Origin: Paraspadella gotoi
Taxonomy: Eukaryota > Chaetognatha
NCBI GenBank assembly: GCA_051294375.1
Contig: CM119269.1
Coordinates: 12,366,981-12,430,980 of the forward strand
Length of the DNA stretch: 64,000 nt
Direction of reading: 5' to 3'
How positions within the stretch are numbered: the first letter of the stretch is position 1; every line of letters starts with the position of its first letter. This document shows, piece by piece, positions 37,300 to 64,000 of this stretch. The position numbers and the translations under genes were made by a program. The notes under the pieces are model-generated. The model was not told where the DNA came from. It saw nothing but the letters and a program-made list of their open reading frames with translations, and did no database searches.

Positions 37300-38370
37300 G
37301 GATGCTGTTTATTGAGAAACCCTTTTAAAACTACTCGCTAACAGTCAATACCCTATATTTTTAAGGCAGGACATTTGATATATATATATATATTTATATA
37401 TGGTTGTGCCTATTTTATATATAACAGAATCTATCATTCTCTAAACTTTCTTTTTCTCTCTGATGCAACGAGGCGACAGTCGATGCTTCAAAGTTCAGCA
37501 TTGAATTTCAATGCTGCCCTGTCCTTTGAGTCACTTTTTAGTTGCGCCTCGAGTACTCGCTGAGCAACTCTTTCAGTCGGTCTATCCCACTTACGTTAAA
37601 ACTATCTGGCATATAGTTGGTTGCTCATTTGTCAAGACAGAAAAAAACCTCAAACTAAGTGACTACCAGCGCCGCCTTTAGGAAATCCTAAAACATTAAA
37701 GAATAAAAGACGAAATTCCAATGCAGTGCGTGTCATAAATACAAATACAATATAAAGACGTTTGTTATACATAAATTTCCGAGTTATGTAGTCATGTGAT
37801 CACAGGAAAAGAAAAGAAAGAAAAGAAAAGAAAAAAAAAAGAAAGAAAAAGATAAGAAAGTCAACGCGACGCATCAAATTGGATGGACCGATCTTGTTTG
37901 ACTAATTTTTTTCTCTAATAACTAATCTAATCAATTTTATAAAAAATACGATTATTTAAAAAAAATTCTAATTTTCTTTTTTAAAAAACACATTCATAAG
38001 GTTTTTACTCTCGCACTCCTCGTAAGACGTAAACAAAAAAGAGAGCAAATGATACAAAACAAAAAGACATTTTTTCTTTGACTTCGTCGATGGTGACGTC
38101 ACGACTTTGATTCTCAAAACATTTTTTTTTATTATTCGTCGTCGTCGTCGCTTCCTTGTCTAAATTCTTGTACAAAGTTCTAAACAAATGTTTTAAAAAA
38201 ATAACATTAAGCCATGTGATACACGTGATAACCAAGAAGACGATTTTGGGTTAAAGAAACAATTTTTTTAAAGTGAGGATCAAGAAAACTTTATTATCCG
38301 TCCTTTGCCCCTAACCCCCCCCCCCAAAAGTCACTTCTCCGTCCATCAGCCCCTCCAAGGCCGGGCGACG
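37300..38370. other. intergenic or 3' region, nothing recognised except repeat family 4
   Basis: Contains ta-rich sequence at 37,380, a short palindrome at 37,498, repeat family 4, and AT-rich sequence up to the terminal exon of the orphan gene. Confidence 0.45.
37595..37805 (-). repeat. dispersed repeat family 4, inverted copy
   Basis: The complement shows acgcactgcattggaatttc, tcctaaaggcggcgctgg and aaatgagcaaccaacta, matching 4,530-4,775. Just left of it, at about 37,498-37,518, is a perfect short palindrome around gaatttc. Confidence 0.5.
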
Positions 38371-38375
38371 ACCTC

Positions 38376-56550
<18,175 letters not shown>

Positions 56551-57319
56551 CTAGCGACAAACTCCTGAATAGTTTCGTCTCCTACGGAACTTTATTCTGT
56601 TGGCAAATAAAATTTACCATCAACCTGATATCCTTTTTTTTTTTTTTTTTGTCTACTAAATTGCTAATTATAAGAGATATCTGTATTGACGATTAAACCT
56701 TAAACTGTCACCGTCACCTCGTCGACTCCCGAATTTCCCGCCAGATGCCGCGTTTGTCTTTTGTTTTTCCCTTTTGTTTTTATTCAAAGGACGACGAAGA
56801 TTCGATTTTTATTCTAGCCGAAAAAAAAAACAAAACAAAACAAAACCATCGGATAAATAATAAACAAAGAAAAAAATACGAAATGAAAAACGCGAGGAAA
56901 AAAATGGTACAAAGTATGGAGTTGTAAAAACGTTAACGACGGGATTTACCGATCAAATTTTTTTCGAGAGCATTTCCGCGCGGATAAGAGTTATTAACTT
57001 ATTTTGGATTAAATATCGGTATAGTAAATAATAAGCATTTTTTACAATCAAACGAGAAAAGAATTACAAATGAAATAACGATGGGAGAACGAAGAAAAAA
57101 CAATGGAAGAACAACGGAAGAACAACGGAAGAACAACGGAAGAAGAAGACATTCTCTGTATAATTAACGAACCGCCCAAATTAATTCACTCTTCTTCTCG
57201 ACTTTTGACTCTTAATCATTTTTCTTCTTCTTCCTCATACTCCTCCTCCTCCTACCCCTCCTCCTCATCCTACTCCTTTATTTTCCTTTTCATTTTTCAG
57301 GCGGAACTTGCGCCTGAGT

Positions 57320-57355
57320 CTTCCTTTCTCCTCTCTCTCTCTCTATCTCTCTCTG

Positions 57356-57386
<31 letters not shown>

Positions 57387-57475
57387 CTCTCTCTCTCTCT
57401 ACCTTTCTCCTGGTCGATTAAATAGCAACAAAATCTGTCGGAGTCATTTAGTGAAAAAAACCACCTGGTGTTTAA

Positions 57476-57516
<41 letters not shown>

Positions 57517-58207
57517 GAGAGAGAGAGAGAGTGTGTGTGTTGGGGTTTATCTACGGAAGAGAAGACAATTTCTTTCACGAGGATCAGAAAGACGTCGAAC
57601 ATTTTTCCCAACATCTTTGCGTTTGAAAAATGAGAACACGGGTTTCCCGGTTGCTCACTGACTGTATCACTGATTTTCTACACTGACTGACAGACAGACT
57701 GACTGTCTGACTGACTTACAGACTTTAACACACCTTGGTAAAACCATTTCTTTTATAAAGCAAACTTGTATGTACATGTTCGATAGCCATCATATAACGT
57801 TTAATAGCATTTATAATTTATATGTTGTTATGGTTGTTATTGTATTAATCATTATTGTATTTATCATTATTCTTTGCCTCGCGAGAAATCTCTGTGTCGC
57901 GAAAAAAAGGAAGCTATTATTGTTCCAGTGACTAACTTAATCCTTTTGGACGTCGTCGCTGATGGTATTGCAGATGGCAAGTTATTCCAAAAGATTTCGG
58001 TAGGAAAGCCAACAGTAATATTTAACAAGTCTCCTATGTATAATATATTTATAATCTCTCCCTAACTTATTTATAAACTTTTTTTTCTCTCACTTTTTTA
58101 TGATTTAGACTCCAAACAAATGACAACTGAATCTATTGTCTAGCGAATGTCTTTCAGTCTTTTCCAGAAAAATTATAATGATTTTCTCTCTTTTTTTTAT
58201 TTTCTTT

Positions 58208-58239
<32 letters not shown>

Positions 58240-58362
58240 ACGTCTCTCTCTCTCTGTCTCTCAGCTTCGGTGAAACGTGAAAAATAAATGAAGGTGTAAC
58301 CGAGAGGAAACCCAGAAACGAAGTATCTCTCTTTCTCTCTCTCTCTCTCTCTTCTCTCTTCT

Positions 58363-58402
<40 letters not shown>

Positions 58403-58967
58403 ACTCTCTCTCTTTCTTTTCTTATGATGTTTTCTAATTTTTATATACCATGTGGATATCTAGTCTAAATATTTATTTAAACGTTGGGATTTAAGCAGGA
58501 CAATCTCAAACGCTGAGGTCTTAGTCTTGCATAAAATTAAAACAAAAAATTTTGTTTATATAAAAGTCAAATTTAATTGTAAATGCCTTTGCTCTTTTTT
58601 CTGTTGTTTATCTTTTACATATATTTATTAATGTTTTAGAATTACCGCCTTACGGTTTTCATTGATTTGCATGATTACCTTCACCTCCTTTCCGCTCGAC
58701 GAAGCGTGAAAAAGTTCGAAAGTCGGAAAGCTAAACGGTCGTTCACGCTTTACAATCACGTTCACGCCAAGAAAGTGATTGGCACGCGCTCTCTCTCTCT
58801 CTCTCTCTCTCTCCTCTCTCTTTCTCTCTCTCTCTCTCTTCTCTCCTCTCTTTTTTTCTCTCTCATTCTCTTTTTCAGTTTCTCTCTTCTCGCCTCTCTC
58901 TCTGCTTATCCGACTTTCCTTATCTCTCTCTCTCTACTCTCTCTCTCTTCTCTCTCTCTCTCTCTCT

Positions 58968-59021
<54 letters not shown>

Positions 59022-59025
59022 TTTC
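57320..59025 (+). repeat. cluster of CT/GA tracts
   Basis: (CT)n at 57,325-57,402, (GA)n at 57,480-57,535, (CT)n at 58,205-58,262, 58,328-58,402 and 58,788-59,018. The intervening sequence is AT-rich with (CTGA)n-like repeats near 57,660; no gene recognised. Confidence 0.85.
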
Positions 59026-59107
59026 AACCGAGCTTCAAATTAATAATTATATAAAAATAAAACCCAATATTTTTTTCTCACTAATTTGCCTAATTACCAC
59101 GACGAGA

Positions 59108-62100
59108 ATGAATCGTCGATTCCAATCCGTCAATTCCATGAGCCTTTTCCTCTTCCTCTTCCTCCTCCTTCACCTACGTCTTTTGTTTTTCCTTTGTTTA
59201 CCCTATTCATCACCAGGAGGAGGAAAGAGTGAGTGAGAGAAAGAGAAATAGTCTGTTACCCGGTTCGACGATCGAGGAGGAGGTGAGTTAAGACGCGTCG
59301 AGGTGAGAAAAAGTGAGAACTTGAAGAAGTTTCTAGTTGCAAAGCAAATCTAAAAGTCAGTCGGTCGGTCGGTCTGTCTGTTTGTCTGTTATCCTTTTGC
59401 TATATATATTTTAAATACTAAAGTATACTTTATCATTTCAGTTAATACTTAATTATTATATATGTTTTTTACTTCTATAATGTATATTATCCATATAATA
59501 TCCATTCATTCATCTGTGATGGTACTAAGGTTTAAAACTTATAAAAATTTTTATTGCTAAATTTAAATCTTAAACATTTTGATGGGAAATGAATAGAATT
59601 TATTTAAAATTTTGTATTTTAACGTACTACCCAAACTTACGAGGTATTTTTTCTTATTTTACAGATTAGGATAGGTTGCTCGTTACGCATATATTTTAAT
59701 TGTTATATTCGACTGTAGTCGAACATAAAAATTGTATAATTAAAAGACCTCCTGGAAATTTGAGAATGTTTATATAAAATCAATGTTACGCAACACATTA
59801 AAATTGACCCGTTTTGTTCTTTGTCGCTGTTGTCGTTCCGTTTCCTGCGATTGTCTCAGCTGAAATCGTTTCCGACGCTTATTGTCGATTAGCGACCTTG
59901 AGTCGTTAAAATGGATGCGGAGAAAGGCGGGGAGAGATGAATGAGAGGGAGGGGGGGAGATGAATGGGAAGAGGGGGAGAGATAAAAGAGGGAAGGGGGA
60001 GAGATGAATGAGGGAAGGGGGAAAGGCAAAGAAAGTGAGGGAGGGGGAATATATGAAAAGAGGGGAGGGAGAAAGAAAGACAGGGTGAGAGAGAATAAGA
60101 GGGAGAAAAAAAAATTAGAAAGCGAGGGAGAGAAGGGGAGAACGGCAGGAGAGAACTTAAGAAGAGAGAGGCCAGAGGGAGTGCGAGACAAAGGACTCAG
60201 GAGAGAGGGAAAGGTCGCCAATGAGAAGAGAGATGGTTAGAGAGAGGTGAGGGAATAGATAATGAAAGGAAGGAGAGAAGACTTGTGAACGGACTGAGAG
60301 TGAACGGAGAAAAGTGAAAACAGCGAAAGAGCTCAACACTTCATTCCATTAAGGTAGACAACTGATAAGAAAAAAAAAGTCTGGAGTTGAGAGACTTCGT
60401 TGTTGCTTCAAGAAAAATCGATGATAAAATTAGTTGTTAGAGTTAAATATTCTAACTCAAAAGGCTCAGTAAATTGGTAATGGGTCTAAAATTATATAGC
60501 CTCTCCAAACACAGGGGTAAAATACGACATTCAAAATACGACATTCAAAATATACCTTTAAAATAAAGATAAACAACAATGAAGGATCACCATTTGGTGA
60601 TGGCTCGCCTATACCTGGATATTGGGATTAAAGAGCCGAAATCCATGAAGGATATAGGTTCCCAACTGAAGACCTTCCCATTGTATAAACATAAAAAATA
60701 AAAAATATTCAAAAAATAAATAATTAAAAAGTAGAATAAAGAAAAAAAAATTTAATTAAAGTATTTTAAAATTATATTCATAACATAAAGGTGCCCCTAT
60801 AGACCTTTCCCCAGTATGTATCCCTATCAGAACATACAATTCTACATGGTAGTCTTATCCCTATTGGTAAAAAAATCATATATAACATTGGCCCCCCCTA
60901 AAAAAATTATCCATTCCCACCCCTTTCTGTTCAGCCTTTTAGATATTATGATTTTTCATTAATGACTTTCTAACAGAAATTATGTGTGATATCTATTAGA
61001 AAACTAGGACAGATAGTAATCTAACCTTGTGTTGTATAGATGCTCCCTCTATTTCTAGAAGACAACACTGACTTCCCCTTCCCATATTGAATTATTAGAT
61101 AAATGAAACTTTTTTAAAAAAGAAAGCAATATATATTTGTTTAAATAATATAGATTAAATACTAAATCCTTCATATAATATAAAAATAGAAAATAGTGAA
61201 ACAAGTAATTTGCAAATTTTCATACATTGTTTATTATAAAATAAATTAAATAAAATAAAAGTATTTATTAAATGAATGGATAATTTGTACCAATTTCATA
61301 AATGAGTTATTTTTAATTTTTTATATTGATTGCACAGATTTCATGACGTCATTGGCGAATTGAGTTTGATTGTGACTACCCAAAAAAATAATATTAATTG
61401 GTTAATCAATTTTAATCAAAGTTTAATTTGGCCAAGATTGAGCGACTAAAGGAGATCGTTGAATTAATCAACAAGCTAATTAAATAATTACTTAATTTCT
61501 CTTTTAAAATTTACTTAAAACTCTTCCTGTCTGAATTTTGCCGCCATTTTCTTTTTTTTTGGGGGGGGGCGCGACGACAGAGACGACGAAAACGAAAACG
61601 ACGAAAACGACGACGACGAAAACGACGACGACGACGACGAGAATAAAAGTTTCCTCGTTAAAAACGTCAGAGCGGAAATAACGAGTTCGCTGGCGACGAC
61701 GATAGCGACGATAGCGACGACGACGATAGCGACGACGAAACGACCGTGACGCTCCTTACGTGGTGACGACTGTGAAAAGAAAATCACAAAATCGGAATTT
61801 TAATGACGAGGATGGATTCATGTGAAGCGTCATTTCGGATAAATACTTATTCATTTCTTCTTTTTTTTCTTTTTTTTTACGATTCTTTCCTAATTTCCGG
61901 CAGGTCATTATGACTTGATGGGTTTTGTGACGCAGAACCGTAACACCGCCAAACCGCCATGCCACCATACCGCTATGCCACCATACCGCCATGCCACCAT
62001 ACCTCTATGCCACCATGCACCATACCGCCAAACCGCCATGCCACCATACCCCATGCCACGATACCGCCGTACCGCCATGCCGCCATACCGCCATGCCACC

Positions 62101-62347
62101 ATACCGCCATACGCGCCAACCATGCCACCATACCGCCATGCACCATACCGCCATGCCACATGACCGCCCCACCATACCGCCAAAATCATCCTCACTTCGG
62201 ATTTTTAAAACTATATTTTAAAAAAAAAATTGACTTATTTTGCATAATTACAGCATAAACAAGTTATTTTAATGTTTAGATTGGTGTTAAATTAGCCTCT
62301 CTTTTCCCAGACCAGAATTCTTCATTTGAAATGGACGACGATGAAGA

Positions 62348-62379
<32 letters not shown>

Positions 62380-62606
62380 TCAGCCCACGCAATTTACGCC
62401 AAACGTCAAAACGGGAATGGGGCGGACGGAGGGGGGCAGGGCAGACGGATGGGGGCGGACGGAGGGGGGGGCAGACGGAGGGGGGCAGACGGAGGGGGCG
62501 GCAGACGGAGGGGGGCCGACGGGAGGGGGGGCGACGGAGGGGGGGCGGACGGAGGGGGGGCAGACGGAGGACGGACGGGGCAGACGGACGGGGGGGGCAG
62601 ACGTGA
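59108..62606 (+). CDS. tentative two-exon gene with signal-like N-terminus and Thr/Arg-Gly tail
   Basis: Exon 59,108-59,228 starts MNRRFQSVNSMS, continues with about 22 mostly Leu/Phe residues, and ends AAAGA|GTGAGT in phase 1. Exon 62,311-62,606 (acceptor ctcttttcccag) starts in matching phase, reads NQNSSFEMDDDEE, then about 10 Thr, then ISPRNLRQTSKREW, then an Arg/Gly repeat up to TGA. That gives 138 residues. The Leu/Phe core comes partly from a pyrimidine tract and the tail from a G-rich minisatellite, so both could be chance. The intron is 3.1 kb. Confidence 0.25.
59230..60520. other. AT-rich then purine-rich stretch, no gene
   Basis: 59,390-59,800 is AT-rich. 59,930-60,330 is a ga/gg-rich stretch whose frames on both strands are repeat products. 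A short Arg/Gln-rich frame lies on the minus strand near 59,800-59,880 without usable splice sites. Confidence 0.5.
60545..61235 (+). repeat. dispersed repeat family 1, independent copy
   Basis: Aligns along its length with 18,545-19,290, with scattered substitutions (agaagacaacactg for agaagacatcactg). It lies outside the large duplication, so the family is truly dispersed. Confidence 0.65.
61570..61740 (+). repeat. (GAC/GAA)n and (GACGATAGC)n tracts
   Basis: Acidic in the plus frame (DDENENDENDDD), then an ITSSLATTIATIA-like stretch to a TGA. Minus strand reads Ser-rich then Val/Ile/Ala-rich. Both are open, so coding status is undecided. Confidence 0.5.
61940..62190 (+). repeat. minisatellite (CCGCCATGCCACCATA)n
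   Basis: Tandem units of 8-10 bp alternating ccatacc, gccatgcc and accat, all six frames open over parts. The predicted peptides (His/Pro/Thr or Gly/Trp/Tyr repeats) are products of the repeat. Confidence 0.8.
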
Positions 62607-62680
62607 ACGAGGGAGGGGGGGCGACGGGAAGAGGGGGAGGCGGACGGAGGGGGGCGGGGGGGGGCAGACGGCAAGCCGAG
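62420..62680 (+). repeat. G-rich minisatellite (GGGGGGCGGACGGA)n
   Basis: About 15 units of runs of 4-8 G separated by cagacgga or cggacgga. The plus strand has many G-runs suited to quadruplex formation. It forms the Arg/Gly tail of the tentative gene ending at 62,606. Confidence 0.85.
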
Positions 62681-63399
62681 GTGTCGAGTGACGATCGCGA
62701 CACAATAGGCCAGCGTAACCGATTTTCATTCCGCTGCGTGATTCTTTTCACGGGATTTCATGAAAATGAAAGAAACACGTTAAAGTTTTGTCTTGAAAGC
62801 CAGAATCAGTGAACGAATCCGAGTCAAACATTTGCTGGGGGATGAGACCGACGCAGCGGTGGTTCGAAACGTCAAGCGACTATAACATATCAAACATCAT
62901 ATAACAATAAAAAGGGAATGCACACCGACACACACACGAGACGCAAACGAAAACAAGCAAAGGTTGAGATTCAAATGATGAAAAGCTGGAAGTAACTGTC
63001 TGACATCGCTTAGCTGTGTCTAAAAAGGGAGAAAGGAAGCGTTCGGCGGCGAGTATGAGACTTGTTAAGCTTTTGTGGTCGTGTGGTGTTCACGTTGTGC
63101 CTCACCGTCTGATTGCGCACTTGGTCCTTCCAACACGTGACCTCACTACACTTTTCTTCACTGGCAGCGCACCGATCGTTCGTATCTATTCATACGTACC
63201 TTTACCAGTAAGTCCTGTTGAATCCTCTCTCAGAAATGACCGACGATTTCTATCTGACTCAATTGCGACCGACAACGGACCAGACGGATCGAACAAGTTA
63301 CGCGAACACTTTTCTAGGCCATGAACCATATATTATCTTTTTTTACCGTATCTTCGATATCCCTACTATCGCAGGAGTATCAATCCCACGCCAGAAACT

Positions 63400-63900
63400 C
63401 CGAAAGTCGGATCGGAGGCTCGGGCGATCTCAGCAGAAAATGGAATCGCCGAATCCTGATTGGTCATGAAACCGGAATCGACCAATCAGCTTGCAAGATC
63501 ATTGGAACTGTAAATTTAACCCACGTCGCCCATCCTCTTCCTTAGTTATAAATAGACTTAGTTTGTTCTTGTTTCAGTAGCATTGATCAAGACTCCTGCG
63601 CGTGTCTCACCGTCATCCTTATTCTCAGAATAAATCTCATCTTTGATTTCGTCCCGAAAAATCTATGAGTTTTTCCTTAAATGATATTGTGAGATGATCC
63701 TTAAATGATTCCTTAAATGATATTGTGAGATAATCCTTAAATGATTCCTTAAATGATATTGTGAGATGATCCAAATGATTGACCGACTAGATTTTGGGGT
63801 GGGACCGACGCGTTCCTTACGGACGGCCAATATAAGACCGTTTTGGTCAGAAATTTTATTAGCACCAAACAAAATAGCGCAGCGGGCTACTCTAATTGAA
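63400..63900 (+). other. LTR-like or promoter-like segment at the right edge
   Basis: Contains two inverted CCAAT elements (ctgattggtca, gaccaatcag), a TATA-like ttataaatag at about 63,544, an AATAAA in cagaataaatc near 63,629, and a GT-rich tract after it. That order is seen in long terminal repeats, but no second copy or terminal TG/CA pair can be confirmed in this window. Confidence 0.2.
63670..63780 (+). repeat. 43-bp unit, about 2.5 tandem copies
   Basis: Units read ccttaaatgatattgtgag then atgatccttaaatgattc. The last unit is truncated. Confidence 0.8.
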
Positions 63901-64000
63901 CTAGCGATAAGAATTTAATTTTGATAAATGGAAAAACGAGAGAGAGAGAGAGAGAGAAAGGAAATAAGAACGGTAATTCAAATGTGTTGCGCCGCAGTGA

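Noticed and set aside
37236-37300. Short exon candidate with donor CAG|GTCAGG
   Set aside because: Upstream sequence on the plus strand is (GA)n and cannot serve as an acceptor; the minus-strand reading lacks a donor.
56700-56770. Additional 5' exon of the orphan gene (ends GACGAG|GTGACG)
   Set aside because: The donor is plausible and phase 0 fits, but no acceptor with a pyrimidine tract or start codon could be found.
61908-62258. Several overlapping His/Pro and Gly/Trp/Tyr repeat frames
   Set aside because: All six frames partly open over the CCATACCGCC minisatellite; no splice or start context favours one.

Overview
This is a stretch of an intron-rich animal genome, probably an invertebrate; I cannot place it to a phylum. 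The animal origin rests on spliced genes with GT/AG junctions, an LDL-receptor class A domain, a four-helix claudin/stargazin-type membrane protein, a TA-flanked MITE family and a tRNA-derived SINE. The DNA is AT-rich and extremely dense in simple repeats: more than 30 (GA)n/(CT)n tracts plus ATC, GAC, GAAA and ATT tracts and minisatellites. Coding exons stand out as GC-rich islands. Most long open frames are simple-repeat translations (Arg-Glu, Leu-Ser, Ile, Met) and are not genes. Three N gaps are present (22,842-22,851; 26,577-26,601; 39,608-39,632).

Layout. 1-13 kb: repeats (an 11-bp array resembling pol III B boxes, polypyrimidine tracts, two palindromic TA-flanked MITEs) and two plus-strand exons of a gene with an LDLa domain (5,314-5,551 and 8,982-9,138). 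13.1-22.5 kb, minus strand: a tetraspan membrane-protein gene that I could assemble exon by exon (9 exons, 351 codons, all phases compatible). 18.5-26.6 kb is repeated at 28.6-36.9 kb. The second copy holds only the first five exons, with several 1-base indels, so it is either an unmerged allele or a decayed partial duplication. The two copies are separated by a gap and a 2-kb fold-back element. 38.4-56.6 kb, minus strand: a chain of 12 phase-compatible exons predicting about 565 residues with an acidic N-terminal part, Cys-, Gly- and Arg-rich segments, poly-Gln/poly-Glu and two C-terminal hydrophobic helices; I do not recognise the family. A 2.1-kb fold-back element with a 7-bp target duplication lies in one of its introns. 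57-64 kb: repeats, a tentative two-exon plus-strand gene starting with a signal-peptide-like sequence (59,108 to 62,606), minisatellites, and an LTR-like segment at the right edge.

The most unusual pattern is in the tetraspan gene. Four of its eight introns end in a (CT)n tract directly at the 3' splice site. One intron also begins with (GA)n directly at the 5' splice site. In the pre-mRNA that (GA)n could pair with the (CU)n at the far end of the same intron, or with the (CU)n before the preceding exon. All exon models were derived by eye from splice sites and phase; no database search was possible.
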